Positions 7,235 to 14,300 of a stretch of 19,750 bases of DNA are shown one piece after another. The stretch lies in assembly GCA_035252155.1 (NCBI GenBank), contig DATFDL010000336.1, positions 1 through 19,750 on the forward strand, read 5' to 3'. The notes beneath the pieces were generated by a model. That model made no database searches and was not told the DNA's origin. It saw only the letters and a list, made by a program, of their open reading frames with translations. Within the stretch, counting starts at the first letter, position 1; the number at the start of each line of letters is the position of its first letter. The translations under genes were made by a program, and so were the position numbers. Origin of the DNA: JAICLL01 sp035252155. GTDB lineage: Bacteria; Planctomycetota; Planctomycetia; Pirellulales; JAICIG01.

Positions 7235-8587
7235 ATGAGTGAGAAGGCATCGATCGAACCTGAATTGCGTGAAACGCTGGTAGCGTACCTCGATGGCGAG
7301 TTGGACGCCGAGGGCGAGCGCCGCGTCGAGCAATTGCTGAGCACCGACGAGCGCGTGCGGATCGAACTGCAACGGCTGCAATCGACTTGGGACTTGCTCG
7401 ACCGTTTGCCGCGGGCCGCCGTCGGTGCTGAGTTCACGCACTCGACTGTTGAGATGGTCGCCCTCTCGGTCGAGCAAGAGGCGCGGCCCGCCGCCTCGAG
7501 ATTCGGCCGCCGCGTAGCGATCATTGCAGTAGCCTTGGCGGTCGCCTGCCTGTCGGGTTTTATCGCGGTTCGGCTCTCGCTCGATCCGAACCAGCGGCTG
7601 CTTGGCGACTTGCCGATCGTCGAGCACTTGGAAGCATATCGCCAGACGCCCGACATCGGGTTTTTGCGACAACTGGATAAGGCCGGCGTGTTTGCCGAAG
7701 AGTCGTCTCTTGCGGCGCAAGACACGATTGAAACGAACGGCATGGATTCCGTTCTACGTTCCCGCGAGCAGCGGCGGGCGGCTGTTGAAGCCTTGCCGGT
7801 CGAACAAAAACAGGAGCTACTACGAAAGTTCGAACGGTTCGAAAAGCTTCCGTCGGCCGAGCGGCATCGTTTGCGGCAGCTTGAGGCGGCCGTTGCCACC
7901 GACTTGCAAGCAGCGTCGTTATACTCGGTGGTCGATCGTTACCAGCATTGGCTCGATCAACTCGCCGGCTTTGAGCGTGCGGAGTTGATGGCGCTGTCGG
8001 ACGAGGCACGGCTGGCGCGGGTCAAGCAACTGCGCGCCGACGAAGAGCGGCGGCTTTCGCACGACGATCAGACGGTTTTTGCTGAATGGGTCGAGCAGAA
8101 ACTTTTGGAGCGGATGCGACCGGCGCAGCGCGAACAAGCTCAACGGCTATGGTCGGGATTTTCCGAATCGCGCCGCCGCCAGGCGGTCGGCCAGGCCCTG
8201 CGGCTGGCAACGCAGCCCGGCCGCGCGCGGCCGGCCGCAGACCGAACGCCGGATCTGAAGAAAAAGGCGCGGCCAAAGCCATTCTGGAACCCGGCCGCAC
8301 GAGAAGAGCTGGCACAGCGCCTCTCGCCACGGGGCCGGCAGCAACTTGAGGAGGCCGACGGTGATCCGGCCCAGCGAAAACTAATCCAGTCGTGGGCGCG
8401 CGAGGTATTCTATACACCGGGCGGGCGCGGCCTGAAACTGCCGGCGTCGGACGTGGACGACCAGCGGCTCAAGGAATTCTTCGAACAGGAACTCGATGCC
8501 GCCGAGCGCGCCCATCTGCTCGGCCTGCCATCGGACCAGATGCGCCGGCAGTTGCGACGGCTTTACCAACGGGCGCACCCGCGATAG
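7235..8587 (+). CDS. Membrane-anchored anti-sigma-like protein
   Basis: The protein has 450 residues from ATG 7235. An in-frame GTG at 7178 would overlap the sigma gene and translate the AT-rich repeat, which I consider less likely. The N-terminal 60 residues (LRETLVAYLDGELDAEGERRVEQLL) match the short helical domain of anti-sigma factors, but there is no HxxxCxxC zinc motif. One transmembrane helix lies at about 93-113 (VAIIAVALAVACLSGFIAV). The remaining 330 residues should be periplasmic and rich in helical, charged segments such as ERFEKLPSAERHRLRQLE and ELAQRLSPRGRQQLEE, similar in feel to DUF3106-type repeats. Its place directly after an ECF sigma gene suggests it sequesters that factor at the membrane; this is inferred from context. 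A dispersed palindrome at 7735-7754 encodes residues about 167-174. Confidence 0.82.
   Translation: MSEKASIEPELRETLVAYLDGELDAEGERRVEQLLSTDERVRIELQRLQSTWDLLDRLPRAAVGAEFTHSTVEMVALSVEQEARPAASRFGRRVAIIAVALAVACLSGFIAVRLSLDPNQRLLGDLPIVEHLEAYRQTPDIGFLRQLDKAGVFAEESSLAAQDTIETNGMDSVLRSREQRRAAVEALPVEQKQELLRKFERFEKLPSAERHRLRQLEAAVATDLQAASLYSVVDRYQHWLDQLAGFERAELMALSDEARLARVKQLRADEERRLSHDDQTVFAEWVEQKLLERMRPAQREQAQRLWSGFSESRRRQAVGQALRLATQPGRARPAADRTPDLKKKARPKPFWNPAAREELAQRLSPRGRQQLEEADGDPAQRKLIQSWAREVFYTPGGRGLKLPASDVDDQRLKEFFEQELDAAERAHLLGLPSDQMRRQLRRLYQRAHPR
7735..7754 (+). repeat. Palindromic repeat inside the anti-sigma coding sequence
   Basis: The 20 bases match the intergenic palindrome at 4935-4954 at 18 positions. 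Arms are GAACGGCAT and ATTCCGTTC around GG. It encodes TNGMDSVL within the periplasmic part of the protein without breaking the frame. Confidence 0.6.
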
Positions 8588-8623
8588 TCCCGCCCATCGC
8601 ACCCGCGCCCTGCATTCGAACGC

Positions 8624-8741
8624 GGAAGGCAAAAAAATTGGTGGCAAAAAAATCAGATAGAAAGAAGAGGCGGCGCTCGAACGGCCCGTGAGACTGCGAT
8701 CAATCAACTCCCATCTTTTTGCCCATAATTTTTTTGCCTTC
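8624..8741. repeat. AT-rich repeats B and C, inverted pair between convergent genes
   Basis: Copy B (8624-8656, plus) reads GGAAGGCAAAAAAATTG then GTGGCAAAAAAATCAG. Copy C (8713-8741) is the same repeat on the minus strand. They can pair across about 56 bp. The pair lies between the ends of the anti-sigma gene and the DUF1844 gene, so it could stop transcription from both sides, though its stem is AT-rich and no classic GC stem with U-tract is present. Confidence 0.75.
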
Positions 8742-8784
8742 AGCTTCGATGTCTTAGGTTCCAAAAGTGAGCATGCGAGCCGCG

Positions 8785-9198
8785 CTATTGTTTTTGCGCA
8801 GCGACGTGAGCTTGCACCTCGACAAAGCCCAGCCGCAGCTCGTGCAGGAGGTTTTCGAGCAAGCGGTCCTCTTCAGGCGTGCGGTTGCCCGCTGTCTTGG
8901 TTTCAAGCATTTCCAACGTGTCGATGAAGTGTTTCGCCTCATCGAGGTGAATTTCCCCCTTGCGCGAGGCGGGGTGCGCGATCTGCCCCAGACCCACCAG
9001 CGCCTGCGTGGCCAGCGTGGTCAAGAGCATGGCCAGCGTGGCGGGCGGCAGCGGAGCGGCGGCGTCCGCCCGGGGCCGCGGCGGATGCTCCTTTTGGCGT
9101 TCTAAAGCTTCTTTTTCGGCCTGAACCTGGCTCTTCCAGTCTTCGTCAATGATTAGCTTTGGTTTGGGACCGCCGCCTTCGAACGATTCGATGGTCAT
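8785..9198 (-). CDS. DUF1844 family protein
   Basis: The protein has 137 residues from ATG 9198, starting MTIESFEGGGPKPKLIIDEDWK. A longer in-frame start at 9291 would run into the rpiA end and is not needed. Features are an N-terminal Lys/Glu-rich charged stretch (WKSQVQAEKEALERQKE), then LPPATLAMLLTTLATQALVGLGQI, a hydrophobic helix, and a C-terminal helical part with HLDEAKHFIDTLEMLETKTAGN and LTPEE-type motifs. This layout is that of DUF1844 proteins, which are common in planctomycetes and other bacteria and have no established function. It lies 40 bp downstream of rpiA in the same direction, so it is probably the last gene of that operon. No Shine-Dalgarno site is visible. Confidence 0.85.
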   Translation of the reverse strand: MTIESFEGGGPKPKLIIDEDWKSQVQAEKEALERQKEHPPRPRADAAAPLPPATLAMLLTTLATQALVGLGQIAHPASRKGEIHLDEAKHFIDTLEMLETKTAGNRTPEEDRLLENLLHELRLGFVEVQAHVAAQKQ

Positions 9199-9238
9199 GA
9201 TTTGTAGTGTACCGACCGATTCCGAAAACACAAAAGTA

Positions 9239-9925
9239 TTAGGTGCCGGCTCGCTTGCACTCGCGCATTTCGATGCCGCCGTCCGTGGCAATCAGCAGCG
9301 TGGGCGCCATGCCCAGGAACAAGCCGGTGCCAACCACGCCTGGGATTTCGCAAATCGCTCGCTCCGTCTCCTCGGGCCGTGGCAAATCTTGCAGGCGGCA
9401 ATCGAGTACGTAGTTGCCGTTGTCGGAGATGAACAACTGCCCGTCGTGCCGGCGCGGACTGGACGTATAACCAAGCTCCGCCAGGCGTCGCGAACAAAAG
9501 GCCAACGCAAAGGTCACGATTTCGACCGGCAAGATGCCGTGCGAGCCAAGCCGCGGCACCAGTTTTTCCGCCCCGACCAGAATCACCAGCCGCCGCGATG
9601 CCGCGGCGACGATTTTTTCGCGCACCAAGGCACCGCCATATCCTTTGATCAGATTGCCTTCCGGGTCGACCTCGTCGGCCCCATCGACATCGACGTCAAT
9701 TTGGTCGACCTCGTTCAAGCTGGTCAATTCGATGCCGAGGCTCTGGGCCAAATCGGCCGAGGCTTGCGAGGTAGGCACACCGCGAACACGAAATCCGCCG
9801 CCGACCTTTTTGCCCAGGGCTTCGATAAACGCCGTGGCGGCATGGCCCGTGCCCAGGCCCACCACGCTGCCGTCGGCAACCAATTCCAAAGCTCGCTGGG
9901 CAATTGCTTGCAGGTCGTGCGACAT
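9239..9925 (-). CDS. rpiA: Ribose-5-phosphate isomerase A
   Basis: The protein has 228 residues from ATG 9925 (MSHDLQAIAQ). RpiA interconverts ribose 5-phosphate and ribulose 5-phosphate in the cytoplasmic pentose phosphate pathway. The sequence shows the phosphate-binding loop GLGTGHAATAFI (23-34), the substrate motif DVDGADEVD with D81 and D84, and the active-site segment KGYGGALVREK with K94 and E103. These four positions carry the same numbers as in the E. coli enzyme. The usual KGGGGAL has one Gly changed to Tyr. The family length is about 220 residues, so the gene is complete. An alternative GTG at 9946 overlaps the TGA of the upstream TPR-like gene, which supports co-transcription whichever start is used. 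Confidence 0.96.
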   Translation of the reverse strand: MSHDLQAIAQRALELVADGSVVGLGTGHAATAFIEALGKKVGGGFRVRGVPTSQASADLAQSLGIELTSLNEVDQIDVDVDGADEVDPEGNLIKGYGGALVREKIVAAASRRLVILVGAEKLVPRLGSHGILPVEIVTFALAFCSRRLAELGYTSSPRRHDGQLFISDNGNYVLDCRLQDLPRPEETERAICEIPGVVGTGLFLGMAPTLLIATDGGIEMRECKRAGT

Positions 9926-9942
9926 GAGAGATCGGCCGGGCG

Positions 9943-11106
9943 TCACTTGGTGGAGTCTTCGGCCAGCCCCATGACAAAACCGAGGAAATCGCCGCGCTCG
10001 CGGCTGATTTCACGCAGGCGGCGATAGCTGCCCGACCGCTGGGCCAGCTCCAGTACGCTCGGGGCGAATCCGCTGGTGCGGGCGGCGGCGAGATATTTGG
10101 CCGCGGCTTCGAGCGCTTCGTCGAGCCGGCCGATCCGCGACAAGAGCGAGACATAGACTTCGGCCGCCGCGGCGCCCGCGTCACTTTCAGCCAGGGCCTC
10201 GGCCCGCGATCGGAAGAAATCGAGCGATTCGTCGACCGACTCGCCCAAGAGCGCCCGAAAGAACAAGGCATGCACCGGGTAAGTGTCGACAAACGGCTCC
10301 TGGCCGGGGTATTGGAAAAGCGAGCTGAGCCGGCGGCCGTACTCGGTCAGATCGAGGGCTAGCCGCAAGTCGGCGGGGTCGTCAAGCACCAAGGCGAACC
10401 GCACGACCGCGGCCAAGTGCGACGTGTCGATATGGTATTCATTGTCGTCGAACAGCCAGTCGCGCTCGGCCACCAGGGCCGCGATCGTCTCGCCGACGGG
10501 CGGCTTGCCTTGTTTCTTGGCGAGATGCTCGCGGAGGTTACGTAGCAGCTCAGCGTGCAGATGACGCACCAACATGGCGGCCACTTCTTGCCGCTCGCCG
10601 CGCGGCCGCTGGTGCATCTGGGCGTCGAAAGTGGTGATGGCGTTGCACAGCCCGTAGTTGGCCAGCACCAACTCAAAACCCAGCCGCGGATGGACGCCTT
10701 CGTAGAGGGCCACCTCGACGATCTGCTCGGTGTTGTCGGGTTCGGGCGTGAGCTTTTCCAGGGCGGCGGCCACTTCGGTGCGGTCACCGGTGGGCCGCAG
10801 ATACATCCAGGCTTCGCGCACTCGGCCGTCGGCCAGCAGCAGATGCCCGACTTCGCGGCAGGCCGCCAAATATTCATCTTCCATTTGGGTGCGGAGCGGC
10901 TCTTCCAGGTCGTCCAGGCCCTTGGTCAAAATGGCGGGCAGCCCCAGCTTCAGCCGCGCTTCGAGCAGCCGCAGGTCGAACAGTTCGTGGTATTGTTCCT
11001 GGCGGCGGAAGTGCTCGGCCAGTTGGGCGGTCGCCGCCGAGACGCCCCGGTTGGTGGCGGCCTCGGCGAGCTCGTCAAACGAGATTTCGGTGCTCACGGA
11101 TGTCAT
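9943..11106 (-). CDS. TPR-like hypothetical protein
   Basis: The protein has 387 residues from ATG 11106 (MTSVSTEISFDELAEAA); an upstream in-frame start at 11253 would overlap the preceding gene and add an unlikely N-terminus. The sequence is almost all helical with repeated pairs such as FRRQEQYHELFDLRLLEARLK, EVGHLLLADGRVREAWMYL and YVSLLSRIGRLDEALEAAAKYL, which resemble TPR motifs. It has no signal peptide, membrane segment or catalytic motif that I recognise. It lies between the arylamine N-acetyltransferase gene and rpiA, overlapping or abutting rpiA. A scaffold or protein-interaction role is the most that can be inferred. Confidence 0.83.
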   Translation of the reverse strand: MTSVSTEISFDELAEAATNRGVSAATAQLAEHFRRQEQYHELFDLRLLEARLKLGLPAILTKGLDDLEEPLRTQMEDEYLAACREVGHLLLADGRVREAWMYLRPTGDRTEVAAALEKLTPEPDNTEQIVEVALYEGVHPRLGFELVLANYGLCNAITTFDAQMHQRPRGERQEVAAMLVRHLHAELLRNLREHLAKKQGKPPVGETIAALVAERDWLFDDNEYHIDTSHLAAVVRFALVLDDPADLRLALDLTEYGRRLSSLFQYPGQEPFVDTYPVHALFFRALLGESVDESLDFFRSRAEALAESDAGAAAAEVYVSLLSRIGRLDEALEAAAKYLAAARTSGFAPSVLELAQRSGSYRRLREISRERGDFLGFVMGLAEDSTK

Positions 11107-11176
11107 ATCAGGCGGTTGGTTCGACCAGCGATTTGTTGAGAACAGGATTATAGCACATGGAACGACGAACGCGGAA

Positions 11177-11956
11177 TCATATTCTTGGGAAGCGGCTGCC
11201 CTGAGGCAGTTCGATGCCAAACGTTTCGTCGAGCGCTTGCAAAAGCTCCTCATCGCTCTTCAGGGTGCGCACTTGCACGTCGTCGCCGCGCACTACCGAG
11301 TGTTCGCGGTTGCGCAGCCAGTGGCAGGTGTCGATCGTTTGCCGCTGCACGACCAGCGTCTGCACGAACCGCGAGGCCGGATGCGTCGAGACATAGTGGT
11401 TGGCCATCTCGAAGTCGATCGGGTAATGCGGTTCGAGCGTGAAGGCATACAGGTCTTGCCACGTTCCGCGGATCAGCGATTGCAAGACCCACGTATCCCC
11501 CTCCGGCATCAGCCGGTAGCTGCGGCCATGTTGTCGCGAGACCCGCTCGGGCGTAATCGGAATGGGCAGGAGCAGCCCGCCGGTGCCGAAGCCGACATCG
11601 GCCAGCCACGGGCCGCCGTCGAGATCGACCATGAGCAGCATATGGGTTTTGGCGAGCAGCCGGCTGGCCCCCAGGCGAACCCGCGCGGCCAGTGTGGTGA
11701 CGCGAAATCCGAGGTTTTCCAAGACGGCTGCGAGCAGCGTATTCTGCTCGAAGCAATATCCGCCGCGCCGTGACCTGACCAGCTTTGCTTGGATGCTCTC
11801 CAGATCGATGTGAACAGGCCGCCCCAAATGACTATCGAGGTTCTCAAACGGAATGTGCGTGGCGTGGGCCAGGTGCAGCTCTGCGAGCGTCTCGGGCGTC
11901 GGCTTACGCGGGCCATCGTACCCGATGCGTCGCAGGTAAGCGTCGAGGTCGAGCAT
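11177..11956 (-). CDS. nat: Arylamine N-acetyltransferase
   Basis: The protein has 259 residues from ATG 11956, with AGGTGA eleven bases upstream. NAT enzymes transfer acetyl from acetyl-CoA to arylamines or hydrazines through a cysteine thioester. The Cys-His-Asp triad is clear: C68 in RRGGYCFEQN, H105 in KTHMLLMV and D120 in WLADVGFG, nearly the same positions as in the Salmonella enzyme (69, 107, 122). The N-terminal HIPFENLDSHLG is also a family motif. The length is typical (about 260-280). It is the first gene of a probable four-gene minus-strand operon (nat, TPR-like, rpiA, DUF1844), and is divergent from the S9 peptidase gene, only 34 bp away, so the two promoters must overlap. The physiological substrate is unknown. 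Confidence 0.94.
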   Translation of the reverse strand: MLDLDAYLRRIGYDGPRKPTPETLAELHLAHATHIPFENLDSHLGRPVHIDLESIQAKLVRSRRGGYCFEQNTLLAAVLENLGFRVTTLAARVRLGASRLLAKTHMLLMVDLDGGPWLADVGFGTGGLLLPIPITPERVSRQHGRSYRLMPEGDTWVLQSLIRGTWQDLYAFTLEPHYPIDFEMANHYVSTHPASRFVQTLVVQRQTIDTCHWLRNREHSVVRGDDVQVRTLKSDEELLQALDETFGIELPQGSRFPRI

Positions 11957-11990
11957 AGTATTGCGTATCACCTAGAAGCGATATGATCTT

Positions 11991-13901
11991 ATGATGCCCG
12001 CATCATCTTCTGCAGACAAGCAGCCGCGACAGTACGGCCTGTGGCCCAGCCCGATTTCGCCGGCCAGCCTGGCTGAGGGCAAACGGCTGGATGGCGTCGA
12101 ATGGGATAGCGACGGGCGCACACTGGTGTGGCTCGAAGGTCGGTCGGGCCGCGGCGTGCTTGTCGCCAAGACTGACGATGACGCCCCGCGCGAGCTGACC
12201 GCCGAGCTGAGCGTGCGGGCGGAAGTTGGCTACGGCGGCGGCGATTTTACGGTGCATGGCGGGCAGGTCTATTTCGCGGTGCATAAGACCGGCCGGCTCT
12301 ATCGGCAGGCGCTGGCCTGCGGGGAGGCGCGGCCTATTACGCCCGCCTTCGGGCAGGCGGCGTCGCCTGTCGTCTCGCCGGACGGGCGCTGGCTGGCGTA
12401 TGTGCATCACGGCGATCCGCACGATCTCATTGCCGTGGTCGATACGGCGGGCGAGTCGTGGCCGCAGATTCTGGTCGAGGGCGACGATTTTTATATGCAG
12501 CCGCGGTTCAGCCCCGACGGAAAGCGGTTTTGTTGGATCGCTTGGAACCATCCCCAGATGCCTTGGGACGGCACGCGGCTCTGCCTAGCGGATGTGGTTT
12601 CGACGGACGGGCTGCCCTGTCTTGGGCCAGCCCGAATTCTTGCGGGCAGCGACGACGTGGCGATCTTTCAGCCCGAGTTCACGCCCGACGGCAAACATCT
12701 GCTTTACGTCTCGGATCAAACGGGTTTCGGCCGGCTTGCCATGCACGAGTTGGCCTCGGGACAAACGCGTTGGCTCGGCGACCAGGGAGTCGAATATGCC
12801 TTGCCCGCCTGGATTCAGGGCATCCGCACTTACGCGATCGATGCCCAAGGCCGCTGGCTGACTGCCGCGGCCAGTCAGCGGGGCGTTCAGCGATTGGTGA
12901 AGATCGACCTGGCGACAGGACATAGCGAGCCGATTGGGGAATTAAGCGATTATAGCGAGGTGGCCTGCGTCGCGGCGGCGCCGGTGGGTCAGCGAGTAGC
13001 CGTGATCGCCAGCCACCCCAAGTTGCCGCCGCGCGTGGTAACGCACGACTTTGCGACACGCCGCACGCAGGTTATCGCGCGAGCCGCGGGCGAAACGGTG
13101 CCGGAAAGCGCCCTGGCCGACTGCGAACCGCTCACTTGGCCGACGGCGGGCGGCGAAGTGGCGCATGGCCTGCTCTATCGGCCGGCCAGCGCCGAATATC
13201 AAGGCATCGGCCTGTCGCCCTTGATGGTGCTGATTCATGGCGGGCCTACCTCGCAGGTGCGGGCCGGCTGGCGGGCCGAGGCCCAGTTTTTTGCCACCCG
13301 CGGTTACGCCGTACTGTTGGTCAATTATCGCGGCAGCACTGGTTATGGGCGCGACTACATGCTCAAGCTGCGCGGCGCGTGGGGGGTGTGCGACGTCGAA
13401 GACGCCGTCAGCGGCATGCGTCATCTGGCCGACAGCGGTCAGATCGATGCCGAGCGCACCGCGATCATGGGCGGCAGCGCCGGCGGCTTCACAGTATTGC
13501 AGACGATGGTTGAGCGGCCCGAGGCGTTTGCGGCGGGCATTTCACTGTATGGCGTGGCCAACCAATTCAGCCTGGCGGCCGACACGCACAAGTTCGAAAG
13601 CCGCTATCTCGACAGCATGCTGGGGCCGCTGCCCGAAGCGGCGGCGGTCTATCGCGCCCGTTCTCCGGTATTCCATGCCGACAAGATTCGCCGCCCGCTG
13701 GCCATCTTTCAGGGCGACATCGACCAGGTGGTGCCCAAGGAACAATCCGATTCGATTGTCGAAGCCCTCCGCCGCAACGGCACGCCGCACATCTACCACG
13801 TCTACGAAGGCGAAGGCCACGGCTGGCGGAAGCGCGAGACAATCGAGCATTTTTATAAGTCGGTCGACGAGTTTTTGAAGCGGTATGTGATTTACTCATA
13901 A
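11991..13901 (+). CDS. S9 family prolyl-oligopeptidase-type serine peptidase
   Basis: The protein has 636 residues; two ATG codons in a row (11991, 11994) begin it. The N-terminal half is a beta-propeller with PD40-type blades such as VVSPDGRWLAYV (127-138), FSPDGKRFCW (from 173) and FTPDGKHLLYVSD (from 230). The C-terminal alpha/beta hydrolase has HGGPT (H416), the nucleophile in GGSAGG (S496), the acid in GDIDQVVP (D578) and the base in GEGHGW (H610). Members of this group (acylaminoacyl-peptidase or dipeptidyl-peptidase-like) cleave short peptides admitted through the propeller. No signal peptide is seen, so it is likely cytoplasmic. The exact specificity cannot be told from sequence. It shares a 34-bp divergent promoter region with nat. 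Confidence 0.95.
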   Translation: MMPASSSADKQPRQYGLWPSPISPASLAEGKRLDGVEWDSDGRTLVWLEGRSGRGVLVAKTDDDAPRELTAELSVRAEVGYGGGDFTVHGGQVYFAVHKTGRLYRQALACGEARPITPAFGQAASPVVSPDGRWLAYVHHGDPHDLIAVVDTAGESWPQILVEGDDFYMQPRFSPDGKRFCWIAWNHPQMPWDGTRLCLADVVSTDGLPCLGPARILAGSDDVAIFQPEFTPDGKHLLYVSDQTGFGRLAMHELASGQTRWLGDQGVEYALPAWIQGIRTYAIDAQGRWLTAAASQRGVQRLVKIDLATGHSEPIGELSDYSEVACVAAAPVGQRVAVIASHPKLPPRVVTHDFATRRTQVIARAAGETVPESALADCEPLTWPTAGGEVAHGLLYRPASAEYQGIGLSPLMVLIHGGPTSQVRAGWRAEAQFFATRGYAVLLVNYRGSTGYGRDYMLKLRGAWGVCDVEDAVSGMRHLADSGQIDAERTAIMGGSAGGFTVLQTMVERPEAFAAGISLYGVANQFSLAADTHKFESRYLDSMLGPLPEAAAVYRARSPVFHADKIRRPLAIFQGDIDQVVPKEQSDSIVEALRRNGTPHIYHVYEGEGHGWRKRETIEHFYKSVDEFLKRYVIYS

Positions 13902-13926
13902 GGAGCAAGGAGACGACTATTTTAGA

Positions 13927-14178
13927 ATGCGGTGCCGCAACATGAAACGAGCAAAAGTCATCTACGATCAAGAAGGTCATGCCATCCTTCTTCCAGACGA
14001 GTTCCGCGTGGATGCGGACGAAGTTTACTTGGAAAAGACAATTGAGGGCTTTCTAGTCATCGTGCGTAACCCGTGGGAAATCTTCTACGAAGGTGTCGCC
14101 GAGTTGTCGGACGATTTTATGGCCGATGGCCGCGGCCAGCCCGCACCGCGGGAGCGCAAGTCGTTGCGGCGATCGTGA
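13927..14178 (+). CDS. VapB-like (AbrB-fold) antitoxin, apparently without a toxin
   Basis: The protein has 83 residues from ATG 13927, with AAGGAGA 13 bases upstream; an internal ATG at 13942 (MKRAKVIYDQEGH) is where family members usually start. The N-terminal half, AKVIYDQEGHAILLPDEFRVDADEVYLEK, is a swapped-hairpin DNA-binding fold like that of VapB antitoxins, followed by VIVRNPWEIFYEGVAELSDDF, the usual toxin-binding tail. A VapC PIN-domain gene is normally directly downstream, but none is present: after the stop only a seven-codon frame occurs before the next stop. It follows the peptidase gene by 25 bp and may be co-transcribed. It may be a solitary regulator or the remnant of a lost pair. 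Confidence 0.82.
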   Translation: MRCRNMKRAKVIYDQEGHAILLPDEFRVDADEVYLEKTIEGFLVIVRNPWEIFYEGVAELSDDFMADGRGQPAPRERKSLRRS

Positions 14179-14286
14179 AAGCCCGTCTCCGGTGAATTCC
14201 AAGGGCCTGGGCGCTGTAATTTTCGGCGCGTCGGTTACACTATTCCCTAGGGCTGATCACCGTGGGGCGCAATCATTAAGCATTTC

Positions 14287-14292
14287 AGGAGG
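14287..14292 (+). promoter_or_regulatory. Strong Shine-Dalgarno site of the DUF3500 gene
   Basis: AGGAGG lies eight bases before ATG 14301 and fixes that start. It is notable because most genes in this window lack a clear ribosome site. Confidence 0.8.
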
Positions 14293-14300
14293 CCCAGGCC

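Noticed and set aside
5561..7899. Minus-strand frames of 317 and 441 codons opposite the REC-GGDEF-CBS, sigma and anti-sigma genes
   Set aside because: The plus-strand products carry clear domain motifs; the antisense products do not, and one spans three separate plus-strand genes.
14166..14189. Possible VapC start after the VapB-like gene
   Set aside because: The frame beginning with GTG near the stop ends after seven codons and no PIN-domain residues follow in any frame.
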